Assembly: GCA_023442945.1 (NCBI GenBank)
Contig: JAEZWW010000008.1
Location: forward strand, 62,001 to 126,000
Reading direction: 5' to 3'
Source of the DNA: Pseudomonadota bacterium
GTDB taxonomy: Bacteria; Pseudomonadota; Gammaproteobacteria; Burkholderiales; Burkholderiaceae_C
Length of the DNA stretch: 64,000 nt
The position numbers and the translations under genes were made by a program. The notes under the pieces were generated by a model, which saw only the letters and a program-made list of their open reading frames with translations, was not told the DNA's origin and searched no databases. Position 1 is the first letter of the stretch; every line of letters begins with the position of its first letter. Positions 25,301 through 33,581 of this stretch are shown one piece after another.

Positions 25301-25352
25301 ATCAGGCTCCAGCCCTAGAAAAAGCTGCGCAAGCAGCTACCCAAACCATAGC
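25287..25352 (-). repeat. Dispersed repeat copy 6 (overlaps pdxA start)
   Basis: On the minus strand: GGGTAGCTGCTTGCGCAGC, TTCTAGGGCTGGAGCCTG and the tail ATTTGTCTTCAAAACC. The tail contains the pdxA TTG start and its first five codons. Confidence 0.8.
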
Positions 25353-25384
25353 AATCATCTTCACCCACCCCGCTTCGCACCCGC

Positions 25385-26146
25385 TCAGGCCGGGTTGTCG
25401 ATCTCGATGAATTCGTGCGCGATGCCCAGCTGCGCCGCGACGTGGGCGGCCATGGCGGGGGCACCGTAGCGCTCGGTCGCGTGGTGGCCGCAGGCGTAAA
25501 AGACCGCGCCGCATTCGCGCGCCAGGTGCGCCTGCGGCTCGGAGATTTCGCCCGTGATGAAGGCCTGCGCGCCTGCGGCGATGGCCGATTCAAAGAAACC
25601 CTGCGCGCCACCGGTGCACCACGCTACTTTTTCAATAGCTGCCCGCGCTTGCCCCACCTTCACCACGGGCTTGTTCAACACATGCTCCAGCTGCCACTGC
25701 AGCACGTCGGCATCGGCAAACACCTCACCATCGATGCGCTGGCCGAGGAACCCCAGGTCCTGGTCACCAAAGCGGCGCACCGCCGTCAGGCCCAGGCGCT
25801 GCCCCAACTGCGCGTTGTTGCCCAGCGTGGGGTGAGCGTCCAGTGGCAGGTGGTAGGCAAAAAGGTTGATGTCGTGCGCCAGCAGGCGCTTGACGCGCTC
25901 TTTCATCCAGCCGGTGATCGTGCCGTCCTGCCCGCGCCAGAACAGGCCGTGGTGCACGAAGACGGCGTCGGCTTTGGCGGCGATGGCCGCGTCGATCAGC
26001 GCGCGGCTGGCCGTCACGCCGCTGACCAGCTTGCGGATGTCGGCCTTGCCTTCGACCTGCAGGCCGTTGGGGCCGTAGTCCTTGAAGCGCTCGGGCTGCA
26101 TTTCGGTGTTGAAGGCGGCCAGCAGGGCCGATCGTTGCGTCGTCAT
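25385..26146 (-). CDS. Nif3-like dinuclear metal-binding protein
   Basis: 253-residue cytosolic protein of the Nif3/YbgI family (also listed as GTP cyclohydrolase I type 2-like). The metal ligands are seen in ADAVFVHHGLFW, AYHLPLDAHP and near the C-terminus in ACGHHATERYG. The second half has the family segment VAWCTGGAQGFFESA. The function is not firmly established. Neighbouring pdxA and a degS-like gene is common in this lineage. A 28-base stretch inside (25628-25656) resembles the dispersed repeat but keeps the reading frame and family length. Confidence 0.9.
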   Translation of the reverse strand: MTTQRSALLAAFNTEMQPERFKDYGPNGLQVEGKADIRKLVSGVTASRALIDAAIAAKADAVFVHHGLFWRGQDGTITGWMKERVKRLLAHDINLFAYHLPLDAHPTLGNNAQLGQRLGLTAVRRFGDQDLGFLGQRIDGEVFADADVLQWQLEHVLNKPVVKVGQARAAIEKVAWCTGGAQGFFESAIAAGAQAFITGEISEPQAHLARECGAVFYACGHHATERYGAPAMAAHVAAQLGIAHEFIEIDNPA

Positions 26147-26422
26147 AAAAAAGATTTAACCGTTTGCCAAAGGGCCGGCCGGAACGCGCCGACCCACCAT
26201 ACGATTCTGACGCAAGCCGTCGCCACACAAACTGTCCGGTCTATACAACCAAAACTGTGAACAGCCGTGACAAACGTTGCCAAGGGCGCTATGGTTGCCG
26301 ACGCGAGCAGCTTCGCTGCGGTCGGCCACAGGGAGGGCCCGGCCGCTGGGGTCGACCTTCATCCGCCTGCCCACCGAGCGCGCTCTCAGCTTTTCACACA
26401 CTTAGACGAGAGAAAAACTTCC

Positions 26423-27199
26423 ATGAGCCTTCACTTCAGCCGCCTGGCCAAGCTGACCCTGACCGCGCTGAGCGCCGCCACCCTCGTCGCCTGCGGCGGC
26501 GGCGACGATGAAAAGCCGCACGTGCCGCTGTCGTCCGAATGCGCGCCGCCTACCACCCTGGCCACCGCCACCAGCAACTACCAGATCAACTGGGCCGACG
26601 GTACCGCCGCCGTGCGCAACGAAGTACTGACGATCAACGAAGTGACGCAGTACGAAGGCAAAACCGTCGTGCGCTCACGTGCCGCCGGCCGCAGCACCTA
26701 CAGCGCGCCCGTCAACCTGCAGGGCAGCCTGTCGTACGACGCGATGGAAGAGTATTACGACTGGAACAGCGACAAGAGCCGCAGCTTCCACGGCCACGCC
26801 GGCTCTGAAAAGTTCGGTGTCGATGCCGACCAGCCGCCGCAGTACCGCATCGCCGTGGACTACTCGCCCGCGATGATCGACAAGGACTACACACCGCTGG
26901 TGCCGGGCCAGCAGTACGACTCGCCCATCAACGGCAAGGCCCTGATCACCGAAGACGAAGTCACCACGCCGGTCGTACTGAACAGCAGCACGCGCCACAC
27001 CTACGTTGGCCAGGAAACGATTTCTGTGCCCGCCGGCAACCTGCTGGCCTGCAAGTTCACGCGCCAGCCCGGTGATGGCACCGTGCAGCACGACTGGGTG
27101 CAGCACGGCACCGGCATGCTGTTGCGCCGCGTTAACCTGGACAAGCAAGGCGTTGTCCGCATCGACCAGCAGCTGATCAACACCACCGGCTTCCACTGA
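26423..27199 (+). CDS. Orphan lipoprotein
   Basis: 258 residues. Signal peptide with lipobox TLVAC; the lipidated Cys is residue 24, followed by GGGDDEK, with no Asp at +2, so outer membrane sorting is expected. The mature part (STYSAPVNLQGSLSYDAMEE, ... VPGQQYDSPI, ISVPAGNLLACKFTRQPGDG) looks like a beta-rich surface or periplasmic domain. I do not recognise a family. Start ATG 26423 is chosen because the signal peptide follows directly. It sits between the Nif3 gene and the DegS-like protease and has its own strong terminator, so it is probably monocistronic. Confidence 0.8.
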   Translation: MSLHFSRLAKLTLTALSAATLVACGGGDDEKPHVPLSSECAPPTTLATATSNYQINWADGTAAVRNEVLTINEVTQYEGKTVVRSRAAGRSTYSAPVNLQGSLSYDAMEEYYDWNSDKSRSFHGHAGSEKFGVDADQPPQYRIAVDYSPAMIDKDYTPLVPGQQYDSPINGKALITEDEVTTPVVLNSSTRHTYVGQETISVPAGNLLACKFTRQPGDGTVQHDWVQHGTGMLLRRVNLDKQGVVRIDQQLINTTGFH

Positions 27200-27234
27200 A
27201 GCCTGGCGCTTGGTACCGCGCCAGGCTCCCCCAC

Positions 27235-27265
27235 AAAAAAGCCAGCCCACCGGGCTGGCTTTTTT
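27235..27265. terminator. Strong bidirectional-type terminator after the orphan lipoprotein
   Basis: AAAAAA, then GCCAGCCC-ACC-GGGCTGGC (27241-27259), then TTTTTT. A second 10-base inverted repeat (27200-27209 with 27218-27227) directly precedes it. Ideal intrinsic terminator for the + strand; the A tract would also serve the minus strand. Confidence 0.9.
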
Positions 27266-27288
27266 GTGGATGCCGCACAATTCGTCCC

Positions 27289-28440
<1,152 letters not shown>

Positions 28441-28461
28441 GCAGGGTCACGTGCGTAGCCC

Positions 28462-28533
28462 CATTGCTACACTTTAGGTAGCTGGTCACGCAGGTGGCTG
28501 TAGAGCCAATGGTCGATTCCGGCTGAAAACAGC
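28462..28533 (+). repeat. Dispersed repeat copy 7 (diverged)
   Basis: GGTAGCTGGTCACGCAGGTG, then GCTGTAGAGCCAATGG and a tail CCGGCTGAAAA. Confidence 0.6.
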
Positions 28534-28692
28534 CGCACGGCCTAAGTCCCTCACGCCAGGCGCCCGCCACCAGACGGCGGCGCCACCGGCCGGCTTGGCG
28601 CTGTCCTCCGCGTCGAACAGCGGGAAGGGCGCGCAGCGCAGCACGATGTGTCCCTGCACGGTGCCGCGATGGGGCCGCGGCGAAGCGCCCGC

Positions 28693-28752
28693 TCGCTACA
28701 CTCTCGATAGCTGCTTGCGCTGACTGTTCTAGCGCGCAAGGGCGATTGCCCC
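28693..28752 (+). repeat. Dispersed repeat copy 8 (diverged)
   Basis: CTACACTCTCGATAGCTGC, TTGCGCTGACTGTTCTAG, then GCGCGCAAGGGCGATT. The same 5' flank (GCTACACT) precedes copy 7, so the duplicated block is larger than the core. Confidence 0.6.
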
Positions 28753-28844
28753 AATACCCGTGGGGCCTCGGGAGCACGCCTTCGTCAGCGACTTGAGAAG
28801 AACGGTGCGGATACGACCTTGCGCTTGTCCGCGTCTGACGCTCT

Positions 28845-28890
28845 ATTTTTGGTAGCTGCTCGCGCAGGCTGTTCTAGGGCGAGCAGCCCA
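28845..28890 (+). repeat. Dispersed repeat copy 9
   Basis: TATTTTTGGTAGCTGCTCGC, GCAGGCTGTTCTAGGGCGAG. Third tandemly placed copy before the tatC end. Confidence 0.65.
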
Positions 28891-28930
28891 AAACACCTGA
28901 ACCCCCCTCGCGCCCTAACGGCACGCGGCT

Positions 28931-29740
28931 TCAGGACTTGGCGACTTCCGTCGACTCGCCCTCTTCGTCCGGGGCCTTGGTGTGCTTGATGAACAGCTTG
29001 GCGGCCCAGATGCCGACCTCGTACAGCAAGCACATGGGGATGGCCAAGGCCAGCTGCGACACCACGTCGGGCGGGGTGACGACGGCAGCGATGACGAAGG
29101 CCAGGACGATGAAGTAGCCGCGGAACTGCTTGAGTTGGTCGATGGTGACCACACCGATGCGCGCCAGCACGACGACGGCGATCGGCACTTCAAACGCCAG
29201 GCCGAAGGCCAGGAACATGGTCATGACGAAGCCCAGGTAGGCCTCAATGTCTGGTGCGGCGGTGATGCTCTTGGGTGCAAAGCTCTGGATGAAGGCAAAC
29301 ACCTTGCCAAACACCAGGAAATAACAGAACGCGACACCGGCGAAAAACAGCAGCGTGCTGGAGATGACCAGCGGCAGCACCATCTTCTTTTCGTGCGAGT
29401 ACAGGCCAGGCGCGACAAAAGCCCAGACCTGGTAGAGCACGACGGGCAGCGCGATCAGGAATGCCGCCATCAGCAGGATCTTCAGCGGCACCATGAAAGG
29501 CGAGATGACCGAGGTGGCGATCATCGTGGCGCCCGCCGGCAGATGCGCCACCAGCGGCGCGGCCAGCAGGTCGTACAGCTGGCCGGGGCCGGGGTACAGC
29601 GCCAGCACGCCCGCCACCACGCCCACGGCGACCAGCGCCTTGATCAGGCGGTCGCGCAGCTCCATCAGGTGCGCGACGAAGGGCTGCTCGGTACCGGCCA
29701 GTTCGTCTTCAGGGTCGGGCTTGGAATTCGGATCGGTCAT
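28931..29740 (-). CDS. tatC: Twin-arginine translocase subunit TatC
   Basis: Receptor for twin-arginine signal peptides in the inner membrane. 269 residues, six membrane helices. N-terminal PFVAHLMELRDRLIKALVAVG is the signature, and VWAFVAPGLYSHEKK, FGLAFEVPIAVVVLARIG and the final TPPDVVSQLALAIPMCLLYE are conserved. The acidic C-terminal tail (APDEEGESTEVAKS) is ordinary. It lies 105 bases after tatB rather than being tightly coupled. Confidence 0.97.
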   Translation of the reverse strand: MTDPNSKPDPEDELAGTEQPFVAHLMELRDRLIKALVAVGVVAGVLALYPGPGQLYDLLAAPLVAHLPAGATMIATSVISPFMVPLKILLMAAFLIALPVVLYQVWAFVAPGLYSHEKKMVLPLVISSTLLFFAGVAFCYFLVFGKVFAFIQSFAPKSITAAPDIEAYLGFVMTMFLAFGLAFEVPIAVVVLARIGVVTIDQLKQFRGYFIVLAFVIAAVVTPPDVVSQLALAIPMCLLYEVGIWAAKLFIKHTKAPDEEGESTEVAKS

Positions 29741-29845
29741 GGGATGTGCGATTGTCGCCGACGGGGCCCGTGGCCCTCAGCGACCCTGGTGAGAGCAGCG
29801 ACGGTGTTCAAGACCGGGCACGGCCGTGTCAGCGCGGACTGCGCC

Positions 29846-30340
29846 TCACGCGCCGGGCTTGCGCGGGCGGTAACGCGCCACGCGCGCGGCACCCGACTGC
29901 ACCTGCCGGCGCACGCCCTGGCGCGCCTTGTACCACTGGGGCGTAGCCCCGCGCTTGAGGCGCCAGTTCTTGGCCGGGTGGCGGTATTCGGGCGGCGGCG
30001 GCGTCCAGCCGTTGCCGATGCTGTTGGCGCTATCGGCGGACGAGCCGCTGCCGTCCAGACCGGAGGTCGCTTCGTTCCAGTCTTTTTCGAAGTCGGCCTT
30101 GGTGGAGTAGACGCCTTTTTCGACCTCACGGCCGGCCTCTTCCACCGATTCCTTCATCTTCTTGAGCTCGTCCAGGTCCATCGCCCGGTTGACCTCGGCC
30201 TTGACGTCGGACACGTAGCGCTGTGCCTTGCCCAGCAAGGTGCCCACCGTGCGGGCCACGCGCGGGAGCTTTTCAGGACCGATGACGATCAGCGCCACGG
30301 CGCCGATCAAGGCCATCTTGGAAATACCCAGGTCAATCAT
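29846..30340 (-). CDS. tatB: Sec-independent translocase protein TatB
   Basis: 164 residues: MIDLGISKMALIGAVALIVI membrane helix, GPEKLPRVARTVG hinge, and amphipathic helix (DVKAEVNRAMDLDELKKM). After a Ser/Gly/Pro linker the C-terminus carries an Arg/Lys-rich tail (RRQVQSGAARVARYRPRK), as in other Burkholderiales TatB. Works with TatC in substrate binding. Confidence 0.94.
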   Translation of the reverse strand: MIDLGISKMALIGAVALIVIGPEKLPRVARTVGTLLGKAQRYVSDVKAEVNRAMDLDELKKMKESVEEAGREVEKGVYSTKADFEKDWNEATSGLDGSGSSADSANSIGNGWTPPPPEYRHPAKNWRLKRGATPQWYKARQGVRRQVQSGAARVARYRPRKPGA

Positions 30341-30407
30341 GTTGCGCAGCCGCTAAAACCAGCCAGCGCCCGGCACGGGCGCCGCGTGGCCGGGAAACCC
30401 CCGGCAC

Positions 30408-30638
30408 TCAGCTCTTTTCCTTGGCCTGGACGTCGATGGTTTCCTTGCTGGCCGACGGGTTGTTGGCGACCTGGCCAGCCGGTGTCTCGGCATCCGAAGC
30501 GCCGTCCTTCATCCCGTCCTTGAAACCTTTCACGGCGCCGCCCAGGTCGCTGCCCATGTTCTTGAGCTTTTTGGTGCCAAAAATCATGACGACGATCAGC
30601 AGAACGATCAGCCAGTGCCAAATGGAAAACGAACCCAT
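30408..30638 (-). CDS. tatA: Sec-independent translocase protein TatA
   Basis: 76 residues. Short membrane helix (IWHWLIVLLIVVMIFG), FGTKKLKNMGSDLGGAVKGFK hinge and amphipathic helix starting in FGTKKLKN, then a polar tail. It forms the conducting oligomer. First of tatA-tatB-tatC, 96 bases after the HIT gene. Confidence 0.96.
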   Translation of the reverse strand: MGSFSIWHWLIVLLIVVMIFGTKKLKNMGSDLGGAVKGFKDGMKDGASDAETPAGQVANNPSASKETIDVQAKEKS

Positions 30639-30734
30639 GATGTTTCTCCTTGCGCTGCATTCAGCGCGATAGACGGGATTTTAGACGGCGGGGCGCTTCA
30701 GCGGTTCCGCGACTGCCCCAGGTCTCTGTGCGGC

Positions 30735-31127
30735 TCAACCCTTGAGCCAGGGGCGCGGGCCACCCATGACGTGCACATGCAGGTGGTGCACTTCCTGCCC
30801 GCCTTCGGCGCCCGTGTTGACCACGATGCGAAAGCCACCGTCGGGATAGGGGTTGCAGCCCTGCTCCAGCGCCAACTTCGGCGCCAGCACCATGATGCGG
30901 CCCAGCAGGCGCTCCTGCTCGGAGCCGACCTGCGCCATCGACGGGATGTGCGCCTTGGGCACAACCAAAAAGTGCACCGGCGCCCACGGCGCAATGTCGT
31001 GGAAGGCGAAGAGTTCATCGTCCTCATACACCTTTTTCGACGGGATCTGGCCAGCAATAATTTTGCAGAAGATGCAATTCGGGTCGTTGTGCTGCACATC
31101 GTGCGCCGGGGCAACTGCGGTGTTCAT
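30735..31127 (-). CDS. HIT-family (HinT) purine nucleoside phosphoramidase
   Basis: 130 residues. CIFCKIIAGQIPSKKVYEDD and the histidine triad HHLHVHVMGG near the C-terminus are diagnostic of HinT-like proteins. Usually found between hisE and tatA in Burkholderiales, as here. Its ATG overlaps the patatin stop (ATGA), so it is translationally coupled to that gene. Confidence 0.93.
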   Translation of the reverse strand: MNTAVAPAHDVQHNDPNCIFCKIIAGQIPSKKVYEDDELFAFHDIAPWAPVHFLVVPKAHIPSMAQVGSEQERLLGRIMVLAPKLALEQGCNPYPDGGFRIVVNTGAEGGQEVHHLHVHVMGGPRPWLKG

Positions 31128-32185
31128 GGTTCGGCAACGGGTTTGAGCTTGGTCTGAGTATGACCAACTTTTTCGACACTGGCGCGCACGCCCAGGTCCT
31201 TGAAGTGCTGCGCCAGCCAGTCTTGGCCAGCGGTGCGGCCCAGCTCGAACAGACGCCGCAAAAACGCGCTGTCGGCGCGCGCCTTGCTGGCCGCGCCGAA
31301 CTCGGCCAGGGCCGCGCCGCCGTCGACGCGGTGCAGGTGGACGTTTTTGTAGCGGTCGTCGTCCAGCTTGCCTTCGGCCAGCAGGCGCGACACGAATTCG
31401 ATGGCGCGCATCTCGGCCAGCAGGGGCGCGTTGAAGGTGATCTCGTTGACGCGCTCCATGATCTCGCCGGCGCCGACGCCCGGCTTGAAGGGCGCTTCGA
31501 TCGGGTTGATCTGCACCAGGATCACGTCGGCGCTGGCGGTCTCGTAGATCAGCGGGTAGATCGCTGGGTTGCCGGAATAACCGCCGTCCCAGTAGTACTC
31601 GCCATCGATCTCGACCGCCTTGAACAGCGTGGGCAAGCAGGCCGACGCCATCAGCGCGGCGCAGGACAGGCGCTTACCGCTGAACACTTCGCCACGGCCG
31701 GTGCGCACATTGGTGGCCGCCACAAAGACCTTGAGCTGCCGCTGGCGCGCCAGCAGCTCGAAATCGATCTCACGCTCCAGCAGGTTGCGCAGCGGGTTCA
31801 GCCCTAGCGGATTGGTCTGGTAGGGCGACAGCCATTGGCTGAACCAGTTGCCGATGGCCTGGGCCGCCGGCAAGGGCACGCCCGCCATGAAGCCCCCCAT
31901 CAGGCCCACACCGCCCCAGAAGTGCGACAGCGCCTGTCGGGCCGCCTCTTTCTTGTCCTGGCCGCGCAGGCCGTCGGCTTGCGCGCGCGCCAGGCCGTGG
32001 GCCAGCACGGCGGCGTTCATCGCGCCGGCGCTGGTGCCGCTGGCGCCCTCAAAGTCGATGCGGCCGTCTTCCAGCAGCGCGTCGAGCACGCCCCAAGTGA
32101 AGGCGCCGTGCGAGCCCCCGCCCTGCAGCGCCAGGTTGACGACGCGCGTGGCGTCCGGCGTGGCCGCTGCGCCCGCCTCAGCCAT
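31124..32185 (-). CDS. Patatin-like phospholipase family protein
   Basis: 353-residue predicted serine lipid acyl hydrolase. Oxyanion loop LQGGGSHGAF near residue 20, nucleophile elbow GTSAG (about residue 51) and catalytic Asp in DGGYSGNP (about residue 205). No signal peptide, so it should be cytoplasmic or a non-classical effector. It overlaps the DUF4870 gene by eight bases and the HIT gene by four, forming a tight run inserted between hisE and hinT. Substrate unknown. Confidence 0.88.
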   Translation of the reverse strand: MAEAGAAATPDATRVVNLALQGGGSHGAFTWGVLDALLEDGRIDFEGASGTSAGAMNAAVLAHGLARAQADGLRGQDKKEAARQALSHFWGGVGLMGGFMAGVPLPAAQAIGNWFSQWLSPYQTNPLGLNPLRNLLEREIDFELLARQRQLKVFVAATNVRTGRGEVFSGKRLSCAALMASACLPTLFKAVEIDGEYYWDGGYSGNPAIYPLIYETASADVILVQINPIEAPFKPGVGAGEIMERVNEITFNAPLLAEMRAIEFVSRLLAEGKLDDDRYKNVHLHRVDGGAALAEFGAASKARADSAFLRRLFELGRTAGQDWLAQHFKDLGVRASVEKVGHTQTKLKPVAEP

Positions 32186-32582
32186 CGACCGGGCGGTTGG
32201 CGTTCATGCGCACCATGCCTTTGACGATGCGGTACAGGAACCAGATCGAAATCAGCGCCCAGGCGATCGCGCCCGGCAGGTACAGCAGCAGGAACAGCGG
32301 GAAGGTCAGCACGTACAGCACGCCAGCCCAGATGACCGAGCTGATGCGCCACTTGAAGTGACTTTCCTGCCAGGTGCCGACGGCGTCGTCCTTCTTCACC
32401 AGGTCCATCACCAGGGCGATGATCAGCAGCGCAATGCTGACCTGCGCGCCGGGCACGACGGCGGCCACCGCCACGATCAGGTGCAGGATATAGCTGACCC
32501 AGCCCCAGGTCTTGAGGGAGTCGGCCTTCGCGTCACTCACGCCACGCACTGGGTCCACGTCGATGATGTCTTTGTTGGTCAT
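32178..32582 (-). CDS. DUF4870-type membrane protein
   Basis: 134 residues with three membrane segments (YILHLIVAVAAVVPGAQVS, VIWAGVLYVLTFPLFLLLYL, PGAIAWALISIWFLYRIV) and the SHFKWRISS linker seen in DUF4870-like (Tic20-related) proteins. Function unknown. It lies 27 bases after hisE and overlaps the patatin gene. Occurrence next to hisE is recurrent in Comamonadaceae as I recall. Confidence 0.8.
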   Translation of the reverse strand: MTNKDIIDVDPVRGVSDAKADSLKTWGWVSYILHLIVAVAAVVPGAQVSIALLIIALVMDLVKKDDAVGTWQESHFKWRISSVIWAGVLYVLTFPLFLLLYLPGAIAWALISIWFLYRIVKGMVRMNANRPVDG

Positions 32583-32609
32583 GCAGGCACTCCTTGTTCG
32601 GGTGCGGGA

Positions 32610-32978
32610 TCAACCGCCGTTGGCTTCGCGCTCGCGCACCTTGCGCAGCGCTTTCTCTTCGATGCCACTGAGTCCCTCGCGGCGCGCAAGTTCCGCCACC
32701 ACGTCGGCCGCGCTGCAGCCGTAGTGCGCCAGCGCGACCATGCCGTGAAACCACAGGTCGGCCATCTCAGCCACGACCTTGTCGCGCGGGCCGCCGTGGT
32801 CGGCGTCCTTGGCGGCCATCACGACCTCGGTGGCTTCTTCGCCGATCTTCTTCAGGAAGGCGTCGGGGCCCTTGTGCAGCAGGCGGGCAACATAGCTTTT
32901 TTCAGGGTCGCCACCGGCTTGCGGGCGGCGGCTTTCGATCACGGCGGTGAGGCGCGCCAGGGTGTCGTCGGTGGACAT
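32610..32978 (-). CDS. hisE: Phosphoribosyl-ATP pyrophosphatase
   Basis: Second step of histidine synthesis. 122 residues of the MazG-like all-alpha fold. Metal-binding segment KKIGEEATEVVMAAKD and VAEMADLWFHGMVAL are diagnostic. It is separate from HisI, seven bases downstream of it, as usual in betaproteobacteria. Confidence 0.96.
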   Translation of the reverse strand: MSTDDTLARLTAVIESRRPQAGGDPEKSYVARLLHKGPDAFLKKIGEEATEVVMAAKDADHGGPRDKVVAEMADLWFHGMVALAHYGCSAADVVAELARREGLSGIEEKALRKVREREANGG

Positions 32979-32985
32979 ACGCGGC

Positions 32986-33375
32986 TTATTTGTAGATGGT
33001 GTCCGGGTTTTTCAATACGGGATCGACGCTTTGCCACTGCCCGTCTTTCAGCACGCTGTAGAAACAGCTGTGGCGGCCGGTGTGGCAGGCGATGCCGGGC
33101 TCGTGACCCAACTGCGTGACTTTCAGCAGCACCACGTCGTTGTCGCAGTCGATGCGGATCTGGTGCACGGTCTGCACGTGACCCGATTCTTCACCCTTGA
33201 ACCACAGCTTGCCACGCGAGCGGCTGAAGTACACCGCGCGGCCCAGTTCGGCCGTCTTGGCCAGCGCCTCGCGGTTCATCCACGCGAACATCAGCACGTC
33301 GCCCGTGCCCTGCTCCTGCGCAATCACGGGCACCAGGCCCTGCGCGTCCCACTTCACTTGATCCAACCAGTCCAT
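32986..33375 (-). CDS. hisI: Phosphoribosyl-AMP cyclohydrolase
   Basis: Third step of histidine synthesis, opening the purine ring. 129 residues from ATG 33375 (MDWLDQVKWDAQGL); an upstream frame extension is not family-like. Zinc/magnesium ligands are in RIDCDNDVVLL and ACHTGRHSCFYS. It is separated from hisF by the inserted gdhA. Confidence 0.96.
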   Translation of the reverse strand: MDWLDQVKWDAQGLVPVIAQEQGTGDVLMFAWMNREALAKTAELGRAVYFSRSRGKLWFKGEESGHVQTVHQIRIDCDNDVVLLKVTQLGHEPGIACHTGRHSCFYSVLKDGQWQSVDPVLKNPDTIYK

Positions 33376-33500
33376 GCGCCGATTGTCCGTGATTCGGTGT
33401 GACAGCACGGTCATGCGCGCCAAGCACACGCCCAACACAGGCCCACACAGCACAACGCCCCGGCCGTGCGGCGCGGGGCCGCGGGTCCGGGGCGGTGATT

Positions 33501-33566
33501 TGCTCCTGATTCAGTAGCTGGCCGCGCAAGTGGCACTAGGGCCAGAGGCGGATTTCCTTCAAAACC
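33501..33566 (+). repeat. Dispersed repeat copy 10
   Basis: CTCCTGATTCAGTAGCTGGC, CGCGCAAGTGGCACTAGGGC, CAGAGGC and the tail CCTTCAAAACC. One of the most complete copies, immediately downstream of gdhA at the hisI junction. Confidence 0.9.
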
Positions 33567-33581
33567 AGGTGTGCAAGTGCC

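Larger units (their letters stand above)
28441..28930. other. Non-coding gap between the protease and tatC with three repeat copies
   Basis: 490 bases with no convincing gene. Three diverged copies of the dispersed repeat lie in the same orientation. Between the first two, the minus strand around 28540-28700 stays open in one frame with protein-like composition (it reads HIVLRCAPFPLFDAEDS), without a usable start, and ends at a stop inside the first repeat. It could be the relic of a lost gene. Confidence 0.5.
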
